64,000 nt of DNA. It comes from Cannabis sativa (taxonomy: Eukaryota; Streptophyta; Magnoliopsida; Rosales; Cannabaceae). The notes below the pieces were generated by a model that worked only from the letters and a program-made list of their open reading frames with translations, did not search any database and was not told the origin of the DNA. Shown piece after piece: positions 9,509 through 22,187 of the stretch. Positions within the stretch are counted from its first letter, which is position 1, and the number at the start of each line of letters is the position of its first letter. A program made the translations under genes and the position numbers. The stretch spans positions 30,369,660 through 30,433,659 of the forward strand of contig NC_083601.1 of the NCBI RefSeq assembly GCF_029168945.1, read 5' to 3'.

Positions 9509-12296
9509 TAGCCTATATTTTATTTCAAATTAGGCATATGCTAAATCACATTAGATTATCTCCAATGAAATATTTAAAAGTTCTGCTAAGTTTGACACAA
9601 AAAATAAATTTGTGTTATATTTGATCTATTGTTTACAATTGTACTCTAATACTCAAGATGTAAAATAAGAAAAAAAAAACAATTAAGTATATTGATGGTC
9701 ATTTAATATTTTATTTATTTTATTGAGAATATATAAAAATTATTATTTTATATTTTTTTATTATTTAAATAATAGTAATATGGTAAATAAAAAATGTAAA
9801 GTTTAGTAAAAGTCAATGAACTGTAATAATTAGTAGTATTATAGTAAATAAAAATAATATTTATTGTGGACTAAATTTGTTAGAATTCTTTATCACTCAT
9901 AAAGTATACAATAACAATATTCAACTCTATAGATAAACATATTACATATAATTATCAGTGTATAACCATAGATCTAAAGAATACATTTGTTGATTCAAAG
10001 AGAAGAACTCAAATGGCGGAGCCATACTTTAATCCATAGATAGTGATGATCTTAATCCATCTTGTAGATATAATCTTTGTGGTGATTTTACTTAATGATC
10101 TTCCAAGACAACAAGACTTAGAGTTTTCTAGTTTTCTCTCTTGATAGGGGAAGATGAGAATAGAAATTGGCTCTTGTTTCTTGGGGACCACTACCTATTT
10201 ATAACCTAGGTTACTAATTTTAAGTATTTCTAATTTAGCCTCTCAATAAATTAGAAATATAACTTATAATATCTACACATTTAGCCCATGACACTTTAAT
10301 ACTCAATGACTCATAATTACTAAAAGGAAAAATTTCACCTCAGTATATATAATATAACTTTATTACATTAATCTCTTAATAATTACTTTTTTTCATTTTT
10401 AACTTATATTTTTTTGTTATTATTTATGTACCGATTTTTATATTTTTGTTTTGTTTATAATATAATTGTGTTATAAATTATAATAAATGAAAATTGTTCT
10501 TAGGTAAGAACTCATGCCAACAACTATACTCTATTGTTTACTACTGCATTTTGCATGTTAATCTCTATTTATAATATCTTATGTTTTTACAATTTTTTTT
10601 CACTATGTGCAATAAATTACAATTTGAAGGGAACTTTTTCTTTTTTATCAAATGCTAATACTAATAATAATATTAAAGATGGCTTTGGAGAAAAAACTTA
10701 GCGTTCTTTTCTATACATGGAAACATATTTTTATATAATACCAAGCTGAATAATAATATATTTATATCATAATGGAGTATCTTAATTTATAATTGCATAC
10801 TAGAGGTCAACATCATATTTTTATTTTATTTTTTTTCGACAATGATCATATTTTTATTGTTATACTAAATATGTATATACCTTTTAGTATATAAATAAAT
10901 TTATATAATGCATTCAAAATTATTATTACTTAACTACTTCTTGGTATATATGTCACCCAAAGCTTTATATACTTTTTGTATCTAGTATATAAATTTAATT
11001 GTATAACTACTTGTTAGTATATAATTATTATATTAGTATATAAATTCAATTATACACTATCTACTTGTTGGTGTTTATTTTTTTCTAAAATAACTACTTG
11101 TTAGTATGTATTTCACCAATTTAGTATATGAACAAAATAAGTAATAATTACAAATATTTTCAATAAAAAAGGCTTAATATTTGATCAATTTTATATTTTT
11201 TTTCAGCCTATTTTTGCTAATCATGAATTGGATGAATCACATGTTCCTACTAAATTAAAGGTAATAGCTTATCTTGATAATATATTTTATACTTTATGGT
11301 ATTCACTTGACATGTTTCCTAATAAGTATTCTTGTGATTTAGATATTTGGTTTGTTTTGACCAATTAAACTTGATCTTTGTTCTACTATTTTCAGTTATG
11401 GGACCTATTTATAAAGCCACAAGATGTGATTGGGAGTAGGTATAAATTTGATGAGAATTTCAGTTACAAATTTGAAAAATTAAGTATATACACAATAAAG
11501 TTTATCATTATGTTATAATATTTTTTCTAAGATATTTTTATAATTAAGTACATATTGTAGTATAATTGTGTTAAATCCCCTTAATAAAGTGATCACTTTA
11601 TTTGGGTTAAACTTCAAATAGTAATACTTGTATACATATGAGCCCACATTAGAGATTTTAATCTAACGAAATTTAACACAATATTATATCTTGTACCAAA
11701 TTTAACACATTTTTTAGAACATTATTAAAGTAGAAATTTTTCTTAAGTGTGTTCAAAGATAACAATACACTATTTTTTTTAGCATTTGATTGGAGATGCT
11801 CTTAGAGAGAAATTGTAATCTCTATGGCTATAATAAAATTATTCTACAATTGCACAATTATTTTATTTGAGATTTTCATTTTCATATCTCAATTTTAGTT
11901 GTAGTTGAGTGCTCAAGTACTAAAACATTCCTAATATCAATACAAAATATATATAAAAAAAGTACTTATTTTTATTAAAAAAAAAAAATATACATATCAA
12001 ATAAGTCAATTAGACGAGTTCGTTATAAGAAAATGATGCTTATAACAAAATTAACTAACACAATGATACTAAATCATTTACAATAAACTTCAACTAAAAG
12101 TCTAATAAAAAGTAAACTAAAAAAACAAAAGAATCACTGAAATACCTAAGAGAAAATCTTGAATCGTTGACCAAATCATATATGTAGGCACTACAAAATA
12201 TGACTTATAATAGTGCTAGTGGAGGAGTGAGCAAGTTCTTGTTCTTGCTCCAAATTCAATGTCAAATGGTTAATCATCTTCTCTATGAGCTAACCC
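9509..12296. other. AT-rich intergenic region
   Basis: No complete gene is seen. Around 9887-10345 the minus strand has a TATA-like TATAAATAGG (about 10195-10204) and a TGTTAGAATTC end, which may be a decayed LTR, but I could not define both ends. A small splice-consistent fragment is listed separately at 11207-11482. The rest is AT-rich sequence with repeated CTACTTGTTAGTATATA-like phrases (10920-11110). Confidence 0.4.
11207..11482 (+). pseudogene. Possible gene fragment with one intron (unrecognised)
   Basis: Two open segments, 11207-11260 (18 codons) and 11396-11482 (29 codons), join in frame across a 135-bp candidate intron with GTAATA and TTTTCAG borders. The first segment is itself preceded by TTTTTTTTCAG and the second is followed by GTATAT. 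The joined peptide (starting PIFANHELDESH, containing IKPQDVIGSRYKF) has no start codon and I do not recognise it. It may be a captured or decayed gene piece or simply chance. Confidence 0.22.
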
Positions 12297-12299
12297 TAA

Positions 12300-12533
12300 G
12301 GTGGCGTTTGGTTGGAGGTAATGAAATGGAATGGCATTCCAATGGAATGCTCTTTCTACTATTTTGGTGGAATGGCTATTCCATTTTAAAAAGGAATGAA
12401 TGACCATTCCAATGTAACAAGAAAAAAATTTAATTATTTTTTTATCAATTTTTTTTATGCATTTTAAATTTTATTCCCATTCCCATTCTCATTCCTATTC
12501 CTATATTTTCATTCCTTCCAACCAAACGCCTCC
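12300..12533. mobile_element. Tourist/PIF-Harbinger-type MITE, TAA target duplication
   Basis: The ends are GGTGGCGTTTGGTTGGAGG and, inverted, CCTTCCAACCAAACGCCTCC, flanked by TAA on both sides (12297-12299 and 12534-12536). The subterminal parts are rich in GGAATGG/CCATTCC. It is 234 bp and non-coding. Confidence 0.75.
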
Positions 12534-12536
12534 TAA

Positions 12537-13151
12537 GATCAATCTCTTAACTAGGTGAAGATGAGCCTGAATTGTCCTATGGTGAAGCAGGCATAGAGCT
12601 ATGGAATTGTGGCACCAGTGAGTTGAAGAGGCCTTCATGGGGTGGCCTCCCAACTTGTTAGAACCTCGGGATTCGACCAAAGGATCATAGGTTTGAGAAC
12701 CTCTTCCTTGTGCTAGGGCAATTAGGTCAATGTTGGTTTGCAATAAGCCTATACCTTATTAAATTTCATCTCGACTCCAATGAGTTATGGGTGGGAAAAG
12801 CAGCCCCCCAAATAATAATTTTTAGTTTCCTAAAAGAAAATTGTATTTTTAAGTGAACAAGTTATTAGAAGCTTAGAACTTAAGTAAAAGGCATCTCCAA
12901 TTGCCTTTTCTCAAAGCTTGGTTTACTTTTATTTTTATCTAAGTCAAAGCTTGGTTTAGCAAAAACACATCACAAACCCTGCTAGATTAGAATATTTGTC
13001 GATATTGTGTCATATTTTGTGACCTTTCTCATTTTAAAGGCTATATTACAGCAACTCCAACATGTCAAAAGAGCTTTTCACCAATTTTGTAAGCATATAA
13101 ATCCAAGTTCCCAAAATGGGAAAAACAGGGCTCTTTCAATTCAAAAGCAGT
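12537..13151. other. 3' flank of the alpha/beta hydrolase gene
   Basis: This stretch should hold the 3' untranslated region of the minus-strand hydrolase (nearest its stop at 13152) and then intergenic DNA. The somewhat GC-richer piece at 12550-12760 is open on the minus strand for 80 codons, but the peptide resembles nothing I know and codes no visible motif. Confidence 0.4.
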
Positions 13152-15536
13152 CTATGTCTCTCCAATTAACAATTGCTTTAAGATAACTTCACCCATTCCA
13201 TCAGCATTCGGAAAAAGGTGTCCTGCACCTGCTAACTCATGGTAGTTAATCCATGGAAGTTTATCAGCAATATAGCGTTGAAGGGTAACTGGAACAAGCC
13301 TATCTTCATCCCCTTGCCATAGATGTACCGACCCATCATTGTTAGGGAAAGGGTTCTTCAGATCCATTGGATCAAACTCCCAATTCCCAAATCCAATCAT
13401 CATGGACCGATGAAGCGATTCGAATTCCCCTTGTTGCTTGGCATAATGCTGCATGGACAAAATCCTAGTTAGTGACAATTATGTTGTCATACTCACATTT
13501 CAGATGGTAAAATACCACAACAAAATTGTTTTGCCGCTCCAGCATAATAAGTTCAATTCTGTGAAGTTTGGACATGTCACATGTGGATAATGTTTTGTCA
13601 CAATCAAGTTATGTAGCAATGGTCAATTTACTAACTTCCTATAAATGAATTTAATAACATTTGGTAACAACGGAACAAGAATTAAATTAGCAACGTGTTA
13701 AATGTAGTGCTACTACTCATCTATTTAATAAATTTTTTTTGAAGGAAGTACCTTAGATTTTTCTTTCTCTGGATCAGTTGAAAGCTTATTCTTCATAATT
13801 TTTAGATCTTGAGCAGAAAAAATATCAGGATTTCTAGCTATAACGCTGGATGAGGGAAAAAATTTCTGAGTATTCCACCAATAGGTTAGCCATGGCGCAT
13901 AATGAGCAACACGTAGAGCCCATTGATCGCCCACTGGTTGTTGGTAATAGGCTTCTCTAGACAAATTGGCAGGAAATGATGGCCACCAATAGTTGATTAC
14001 TGGAGCCATTAATACTGCTCCTGCAAGCCTGTCAGCAACTAAGTTGAAACAAGCTCTAAAACCTGAGGATTTAAAGTGATAGGGAAAACAAATGCATGTA
14101 AACTTCAAGAACTAATTGGTTGACTGAAACATTTGATCATTTTGCTAGTAATAGTGATGAAAAATAACCCAAGAAAGATGATGAAACTGACTGACCAACT
14201 ACAAGCCAAGTAGGCCAATGCAGTTTTATCTCCTATATCATTTCAATTGTGTCCCAGAAACATACTTGAGCTAATGGCCTGATCTAGTATCTCTCATTCA
14301 GATATCCATATTCCCAATTCAACCTGAAGATTATCAATACATATTTTTTTTAAAATAAATGCCTTAATCTGATTAGCGACTCAGGAGGAGCTTGCATACA
14401 ATCCTCACTAAGTACATTATATTAGTTTTTTCCTCTTTCTCTGTAATAATGAAACAAAGCAAGTCAATCTTGCAAGGAATTTTCTCAAATGGAAAGTTCC
14501 CTTTTACTTATATTACTCTTCGAAACCTGTTACTATCAATTGCTAATTCCTTTACCCGGAATATAGATATTGAAAACCTCTATACTTCCCTAATTTTTTT
14601 ACACCAAATCATTACCATTTTGGTTATTCCTTACCTGCTTGGGATATACTTGAGACATCCCCAAATAGCCTGCCCGCCCATTGAATTACCAATTACGTAG
14701 AATTTTGATCCAAGTCCCAGCTGATCACCGAGTTCTTCAATATCCAAAGCCAAACTCTTTACTGTCCGATTAGGATGTGGGTCACTTTCTCCATACCCCG
14801 GTTTGTCAAAACCCACTACGTATACCCCTAGTTCTTGAATAAATTCCTGAGAAGATAAATCTACCCTTAAAGGCAACCCTTATAACATTTGTAGATAAAA
14901 ATGCGTGTCTTCATATACATCAAATTGTAAACATACATACAGGGTACTTTACAATCACTACAAAATCTTTCAATAGAGCAAGCATGATCATCCAGTTTCG
15001 GCGTTCTGATCACCATTGATTAAGAGTTACCAAATACATTTTTAGCTTTGCTTTCACTTAACTTGCATGACTTATCAATCATACAACTAGAAGAAGATTC
15101 CAAGCTAGAAAAAAGAATTCAAAACCAGATGAACAGATAATGAATTTTATATTTAAGAGTTCAAACTAATGAAAAATATTAGCTAATCTTTCCAAACATT
15201 AGATTATGTGAAAAAAATATTCTTCATACTAAAAGAATTATGAATAACCTAATGAATCTCAATTTGAAGTACCGGGGAGAGGGTTTTTGCAACCACTGCG
15301 TCATGTCTGGAGGAAGTAAAGCCATGGACAAAGATAATCTTATGCTTGGCATCTTCTCTTGGCATGCCATACTCCTTGTAGGCCAAATGCCTTCCATCTC
15401 TTAGCTTTATTCTGGGTGCAGTGATGGGTGGTCCTCCAGGTGAGCCACAAATTTTAGGAGGTGGAGGGCTTATAGTGGCGTATGCCCTTGACAGTGATTG
15501 AATGGACAAAACTGGAACATTAATTCTCTTTAACAT
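13152..15536 (-). CDS. Alpha/beta hydrolase superfamily protein
   Basis: Four coding exons, read from splice sites and frame: 15273-15536, 14635-14846, 13752-14028 and 13448-13152, giving about 349 residues, normal for the plant family annotated as alpha/beta-hydrolase proteins. Visible motifs: oxyanion-loop HG in FVHGF (about residue 70), the GDE/DRPGYGES-like FDKPGYGESDP strand, the nucleophile elbow GNSMGG (Ser near 143), an acid in QGDEDRLVP (Asp near 298-300) and the base in AGAGHLF (His near 328). The catalytic triad is therefore complete. The N-terminus (MLKRINVPVLSIQSLSRAYA) is basic and hydrophobic and may be a membrane anchor or targeting segment. The substrate cannot be deduced. 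All exon junctions keep frame, so the gene looks intact. A 5' UTR intron precedes the start. Confidence 0.88.
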
Positions 15537-16430
15537 TACTGCTCCCTGAAATAAAATGAAAGAAAAGAAGTGAGATATTAAATTAAATCACATATAATTC
15601 AACATTAGATCAAACATGATATGTGTATTTGGTTCCAGCAGAATTGTTTTTCTTTTAGAAAAAGAAAAGACAAAACTAGAGAACTAAAGACAAATTGAAG
15701 TTATAAAATCAAATGTTATTTTTGCACGGTTTCAAAACAGAAAGTTAAAGAGAAAATAGTTTTCTGCTGAATTCTCACAAAGTCCACAAGCAAAACTATA
15801 CAAACAGTCTGTTAACTAACAGATGAACTGTCCAAGTCTTGAGCAGTGTAAGAATTTTGGATCAAATTTATATGCGAAGTTTTAGCAACTGTTGATATTT
15901 AATGGCTATTAACTTAAACAACCTTACAAATTATCCTTTTTACTGTTTTTCCAACAAGGAATTATAATCAATATCCAAATAATATTCAACAAATATCAAC
16001 ATCTTCATAAGAGATACATGACCATAAATAACTTAGCAATTGATTGTTCATCGTATGTAAAAAAAATACCAAAAAGCCATACTTGATCATTGGCGAATGG
16101 AATCCTAAAGAGGACTGGAGAACCACCAAAAAATTTGGAAGAGTTATAATGCCCTTTTCTGATTGGCGATTGTTCTACCCCACCCCAGTGGCTTCGATTC
16201 AAATCAGCTGTTTCGATTATAGGAAAATCTCTTTAGTAGTCGGAGCTTATTAGTAATCAGCAAAAAAAAAAAACGACATTACTAATGAAACCCTAAGAGA
16301 GATCAACTGCGGAAATGAAAGCTTACCTCTCAGGCGCTCAGTCACTGCTTCATTCTGAATCAATTACTGTGAAGAAGACGACATGGGATTGAAGAGAAAA
16401 TCCAACTCAACTAACATGAATTCGCCCGCG
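15537..16430 (-). promoter_or_regulatory. 5' leader, leader intron and promoter side of the hydrolase gene
   Basis: Nine bases upstream of the ATG there is an intron acceptor (TTATTTCAG on the minus strand). A matching donor (GAGAG|GTAAGC) lies at 16326, giving a leader intron of about 780 bp (15546-16326). The leader exon beyond it contains a tiny upstream ORF of six codons (starts about 16393) and another ATG followed by a stop three codons on, so translation may be modulated by upstream ORFs. No clear TATA box was identified. Confidence 0.55.
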
Positions 16431-17081
16431 TCCGTGGTAGTTGGTAGTTGGAAATAGTATTACACCAATTTTTTTTAGTCATAAGAATTGAAAAAGGTAA
16501 CTTATCAAATAAAAATAAATAAAAACCTGTTTAAATAAAATAATAATAAATAAAAAAAAAAATTGAAAATGTAATGAGAAAACTAAATGGTCAGCTAAAT
16601 ACACACTAATAATTTTTAACAACTATCCTAACAATAAAATTATATAAATATAGAGATATTTTTAATATAATTAAGCATTATTTACAAGTATCGGTATTAT
16701 CGGTATTAGCATATAAAGATAACTATATAATTAATATTGCATGATATTACTATCAAATTATAATAGAATGGACATAATACTAACATGCTCAAAGTTCATA
16801 GACATGCTCTAAAACGTCTTTGACTAGCTTATTGGGTTAAGATAACTAATTTTCTCAAATTAGACATCTAGACTCAACTGGTCATAATCTCCAATAATAA
16901 GAATTTATGTCTTTTATTTGATCATGGATATTAATAATTAGCATTGATTGTGTTTATTATTGTTGTTCATGTATGCTCATTGAAAATAGAAAATTAACAA
17001 AATAGTGATGGTGATGAGTGTTGGATTTTACTTCTGAAAAATAGTATCAAAATTAATGTGGATACTGTTTTGTTTGAAGGC
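16431..17081. other. AT-rich intergenic region
   Basis: Upstream of the hydrolase leader and left of the TRIM remnant. I see no gene, tRNA or clear transposon ends here. Confidence 0.5.
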
Positions 17082-17458
17082 TATTAAAGTATAGCCTTTC
17101 CAAACAACACATATGGGTGGCCACATTGATAAAAGAAAAGAGAATTAATTTCTTTATAAGATTAAGGAGCTACTTCCTTTATCATCATATGGTTTTAAAG
17201 TGGAATATTTTTTACACATGTGAAGATGACTCCCTCTCTTGATGATGGGCGTGACCCAAGTCCGTATAACATGGTATCAGAATCAGGCCCACAACTGAGA
17301 ACATGTGCTATACTCCATTTAGAATAGATCTCACGTGTGAGGGGGAGTGTCGAAAATGCGCTCTAGCCCCATTAAAAATCACATGTGAGCAAATTAAAAA
17401 GGGACCTCACATATGAGGGGGAGTGTTACAACATAGCCTTCCCAAGCAACACATGTGA
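17082..17458 (+). mobile_element. Truncated TRIM-type mini LTR retrotransposon
   Basis: The left LTR (about 17082-17271, ending ATAACA) is followed directly by TGGTATCAGAATC (17272-17284), a near match to the primer-binding site for initiator methionine tRNA. About 150 bp further on is a polypurine tract (ATGAGGGGGAG, 17413-17423). A second LTR then starts TGTTACAACATAGCCTTCCC and matches the beginning of the left LTR, but only for about 35 bp. The internal domain of about 152 bp and non-coding content are typical of TRIMs. A second polypurine-like GTGAGGGGGAGTG occurs at about 17338. The right LTR appears cut short where LINE sequence begins. Confidence 0.55.
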
Positions 17459-17808
17459 CTCTTTATTATTGGAACAACTTGTTGAGGCCATGGGGGTTCA
17501 TGAGGCGCTTAGTTGGATCATGGAATGTCAATGGCAGCAGGTTGTGCTTGAAATTGATTATTTAATAATAGTGCAAGCCTTGTGCAGTTTTATTTTAATG
17601 ATTTTATTTGATTGGGCAAGTTATCACTATAAACAACTTATTATTAAGTTGAAAAATATTTTCAGTTTATTTTGTTAAGCGATCAGCTAATATGATAGTT
17701 TTATGTATTATATCCTTATTGTATTTTTGGTTTGTAGTCTGTTCCAATCAATTTAGTAGTTAAATTTAATAGATAAATAAAATTTTTGCATTTTCCATTA
17801 AAAAAAAA
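17459..17808 (+). pseudogene. LINE 3' fragment: RNase H-like domain plus poly(A) tail
   Basis: The translated stretch 17466-17678 contains EAMGVHEALSWIMECQWQQ followed by VVLEID and VQAL, which match the RNase H-like (RVT_3) domain of plant LINEs: helix, then E-x-D-x2-x2-VQA strand. Just past a stop the adjacent sequence still reads as the expected downstream VKRSAN motif. The block ends with a short A-run (about 17799-17808) after TTTGCATTTTCCATT, as LINE 3' ends do. It is 5'-truncated, frameshifted and non-functional. No target duplication was found. Confidence 0.55.
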
Positions 17809-18416
17809 AGCAATCCTTTCCAAAGAAAAAAAAAATAGCATTTACTTTTATAAAAAAAAAAAAGTGTGAATATCAATGCAATTAATAGATAAACCATTTT
17901 CCTTTTGCCCAAGAGGAATCGCTGTGCTTTCATTTATGTAATGAGTCTAATGACTCCATTTGTCTTAGATCTATTACTGATTTAAGCTTTGTTGTTTTGT
18001 TTTGTTTCTTTACTTTGGTTTTTTGGTCCACATATGAATTTCTTCTTGTTGAGATTTGAGAGTTTGTACTTATTCTATTGTTTTACCTTCCATCTATAAT
18101 GATATAGTACTTCTCAATGATTATGACTGCGATAAACATATGTGCCTTGGTTTGTCAATGTATTGGCATTATCACTCTTTGCTTGCCCTTATCAGAATTG
18201 ATTAACTTTTACTTATCATAACCTTTGTAATTGACTTTATCCTTTAGTTCCCTATTAAAAACTTTTCATAATAATAAAATATCCTTTTCTTTAATCCAAA
18301 TACTTAATAAAACTTCCTTAATTTATTTTAAAGTTTTATTAACTGGGCCAATGAAAATGGAGGACCATTACTGCAAGGTAAAGACTTGTGAGTTGTCATG
18401 ATAGGTGATTACTCCT
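17809..18416. other. Intergenic region left of the copia insertion
   Basis: AT-rich sequence with A-runs (17860-17871) and no coding pattern. Its last five bases, CTCCT (18412-18416), are the left target duplication of the copia element. Confidence 0.6.
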
Positions 18417-19413
18417 TGTAGGAATTTGGCTTGGTGAAATTCCAAGTTTAACCTACACCAACTCAATTTTACAGTTAGAAATGACAGGGACAAATTTGTC
18501 CCAGAAAAATACAATTTAGAAACCCAATCAACGACAAAGAAACCTTGGCCGTTTCTTTCCTGCACGACAACGAAGCTTGTCGTTTTTTTTACTCACACGA
18601 CAAATCGTTTAAACCAAACGATTTGTCGTTCTGGATTGAACAAAACTAAGTTCAATCAGAGCTAACCCTAGCTCATTTGCACCTTCGAACATTTGAGAGT
18701 TTCTCAAACTCTCTCTCTTTCTCTCTGCCTTCTCTCTGGTTCTCAAACCCTAGAACCAGAGATTCTTCTCGATCTATTGATCGATCTTACCCAGAAACCT
18801 TCCCAAAACACCACACAATACACACATACAAATATCAAGCATAGATCATTAGGTTAGGGTTAGAAAATTAACACCAGAGATTATAGAGGTTCGCCCTAAA
18901 TCAGGGGTACGTCCTCTTTGAGCTCGCCTTGAAGACGATCTACAGATCTGCACTATTATGATGAAGATTGATACAAAGGTGAGAAATCCAAGTCACAACA
19001 CTTTGACTGGTATTTCAGATTTGCTCTCTTTTCTTTCTATGTGTTTATCTCTCTGTATTTTCTTGGTTTCTCACTCACTAACACTTTTTCTTTCTTTGCA
19101 TGAACATGGACTGCTGAGATTTGGAGCAGAAGCTTTCAGATCTTGCACTCTAGGGTTCGAGTTTTTTTGGTATCTCTCGACTGAGAGATCTGGTATGATC
19201 TAGTGTCCCTTTTATACTTGTAGTTTTAGGGTTGATCATAGATCTGGAAGTTAGTTACAGCTTCGGTTGTAACTAACAACCAGATCTTGATCCACTAGAG
19301 GCGAAGCCACCAGGATACGTTTTACCGTTGTGTTCTGGTTGTATTTATTTGTATTTTTCTCTTCATCTGTAAAACTGTAATAATAAAGGTTACAGTGAGG
19401 TCTAATTTTAACA
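18417..19413 (-). repeat. 3' LTR of the copia element
   Basis: 997 bp, matching 23797-24794 almost base for base. One substitution is seen near 18482, and a cluster of differences near 19312-19340. The minus strand has a TATA-like TATAAAAGGGAC near 19205-19216. An 81-codon open frame in the plus direction (18958-19203) occurs in both LTRs and has no recognisable product. Confidence 0.93.
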
Positions 19414-19493
19414 ATTTCCACCTTAGATCTCATCTGTAATCTTTATTATCATAGTTCTTCGTCCTCAAGGGTCTTAGCTCATAGTGGTAGTGG

Positions 19494-22106
19494 TCATCCA
19501 CCACTACCAACCCCTAACAAGTCCAAGCAGTGCTTGAACTTGGTTAAGGGTAGCACCTTAGTACCGATATCAGATGGATTCTCTTCAGTGGGAACTTTCT
19601 CTATCTGTACAACCTTCTGTGTCACTTTATCTCGTATAAAGTGATACTTTATTTCCACATGTTTGGTTCTGTCATGAAAGACAGGATTCTTACACAAGTG
19701 GATACAACTTTAATTTGTCTGAATAGATTGTAGGTTCTTTATCTAGGAGTTTAAGTTCATCTAGTAGTCCTTTAAGCCAAATGGCTTCTTTAATAGCCTC
19801 GTAATGCCTACATACTCGGATTCTCGTTGTAGATAATGCTACAACAGTCAGGCTTGTACTTTCCAGCTGATACAATTTCCCCATAGTGTAAAGAAATAGG
19901 CAGAGGTAGATTTTCTACTATCTCTGTCACCTGCATAGTCTGCATCACTGTATCCAGTGATCATTCTGTAGTTGTCCCTTCTTTTGTAGTTTAATCCCAT
20001 TTCTGTAGATCCCAGTAAGTATCTTAGTAACCATTTCATAGCCTCCCAGTGTTGTTTACCTGGGTTAGACATGTACTTACTTAGTACACTAATGGCATAG
20101 GCTAAGTCAGGTCTGGTGCTTACCATTAGGTACATCACTGATCCCACTGCACTAGAATAAGGCACTTCACTCATAGATTCTTTCTCTGATGTAGTTTTAG
20201 GACATTGCTCCTTGCTTAGGTAGTACTGATTAGTCATAGGTTGCTTAGTTTGCTTTGCATTAGTCATAGAGAAATTCTCTAAGACTTTCTTGATGTAGTT
20301 TTTCTGATGTAGCCTTAGTGTCCCATGTTCCCTGTCCCTAGAGATGTTAATGCCTAGGATCTTAGCAGCCTTGCCTAAGTCCTTCATCTCAAATTCTTCC
20401 CTTAGCCAACCTTTCATTAGGTCAATCCTGGTCCTTTCCTTGCTCACAATGAGCATGTCATCTACATACAGTAGTAAGTAGATGACTTCATCAATCTTAG
20501 TGCCTTTGTAGTATAGACAGGTGTCATAATAGCTCCTAGAAAACCCCTTCTTGATCATGAACTCATCAAACCTTTTGTTCCATTGTCTTGGTGACTGTTT
20601 AAGTCCATACAGGGACTTAATCAGTTTGCAAACCAAGTCTTCTTTGCCTTTTTCCTCATATCCTTTAGGTTGTTGCATGTAGATTTCTTCCTCAAGTTCC
20701 CCATGTAGAAATGCAGTAGTTACATCCATTTGATCAACTTCTAGGTCAAATTGAGTAGCTATGGTAAGTATAATTCTGATGGTTTTATACTTAGCCACAG
20801 GTGAGAATATCTCATTAAAATCTATCCCTTCTTTCTGTGTAAATCCCTTAGCCACTAGTCTTGCCTTAAACTTCTTAGGATCTGTCTCAGTGAGTCCTTC
20901 TTTGTGTTTGAAAAGCCACTTGCATGAAACTATGCTCTTCCCTTTAGGTTTCTTCACTAGTATCCAGGTTTTGTTCTTTCTCAGAGATTCCATCTCTGTG
21001 TCCATTGCCTTGGACCATTTCTTGGCATCTTTATCAGTCATGGCTTCTTCATAGGACTTAGGTTCTGTCATTTCCACTCCCATAGCACAGAAAAATGCAT
21101 AGGCTAGCACTTCTTCCCAAGCTGTGAAGCTGAATCTCTGTGTAGGTCTAGGAACCCTTCTAGTTCTGTCTCTGGTCAGTTGGTAATCTTGTATTGCCTC
21201 ATTTTCTTGTCCTTCTTCAGTAATAGGTTCCACCTGAATGTTGTCATCCTGAACTTGGTCATTTCCTTCCAAGTTTTCATCTCCCTGAGTATTTTCCACC
21301 TGTTCTGGTTCCACCTGAACAGTATTAGGTTGAGTGTTCCTTGTTTGCATGTCCACAGATGTGCCTGCAGGGTTAGTGTCTAGAGTAGGACTAGATATTG
21401 CATTATTATTAGTAATACAAGGGAATAAATCTTCCTTAAAAACAACATCTCTACTGTTTATGGTTTTAAAACCTTGTTTCTCTCTTACCCATAATCTGTA
21501 GCCTTTAGTACCTTCAGGATAACCTAGGAACACACATTTTAGAGCTCTAGGCTCTAACTTACCTACACTTTGATGTGCATAGGCTGCACATCCAAATACT
21601 CTTAAGTTTGAGAGATCAGGGGGCTTACCTGACCAGATCTCCTCTGGTGTCTTGAATTCAATGGCACTGGATGGGCTTCTGTTCACCAGGTAGGCTGCTG
21701 TTAACACAGCCTCTCCCCAAAATCCTTTAGTAAGCCCAGATTGTAATAATAGGCATCTGACCTTGTTCATCAAGGTCCTATTCATCCTCTCAGCTACCCC
21801 ATTCTGTTGAGGAGTAATTCTCACAGTTCTGTGCCTTTGAATTCCAACAGAGCCACAATATCTGTTAAATTCATCACTGCAAAACTCTAAGCCATTGTCA
21901 GTCCTTAGGGTTTTAACCCTTTGATTAGTTAAATTTTCCATTAGGGTTTTCCATTGTATGAATTTAGATAAAGCCTCATTTTTATGTTTAAGTAAAAATA
22001 CCCAAACTTTTCTAGAGTGGTCATCAACAATAGACATAAAATACACATTTCCACCAAGTGTTGGAGTTTTCTCTGGTCCCCAAAGATCAGAGTGAACATA
22101 CTCCAA
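19494..22106 (-). pseudogene. Copia pol region: integrase, reverse transcriptase, RNase H (frameshifted)
   Basis: The long open part (19848-22106, 752 codons) starts inside the integrase. The integrase acidic triad is visible in HSDLWG (about residue 6), RTDNGLEF (about 69) and NGVAERMNRTL (about 106). A disordered acidic linker (about 235-310) precedes the reverse transcriptase, with VAKGFTQKEGIDF, TTAFLHGELEEEIYMQ and the catalytic YVDDMLIV (about 549). RNase H begins at GYSDADYAGDRDSRKST (about 716). Shortly after, the frame breaks, and the rest of RNase H continues in other frames (19690-19884, then 19494-19697), with at least three further small indels. The start is also displaced relative to the gag frame. 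The protein product would be non-functional as read, although every domain is present. Confidence 0.88.
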
Positions 22107-22187
22107 TATATGCTTAGTTTTATGAATGCCTGTTTTAAATTTCGATCTATGATGTTTACCTAAAACACAAGATTCACGAAGTCAACT

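Noticed and set aside
16005..16253. Overlapping ORFs on both strands in the hydrolase leader intron
   Set aside because: No homology to the hydrolase and located inside the leader intron. Likely chance.
18958..19203. 81-codon ORF in the left copia LTR, repeated at 24338-24583
   Set aside because: Identical because the LTRs are identical. No start context, family or domain supports a gene.
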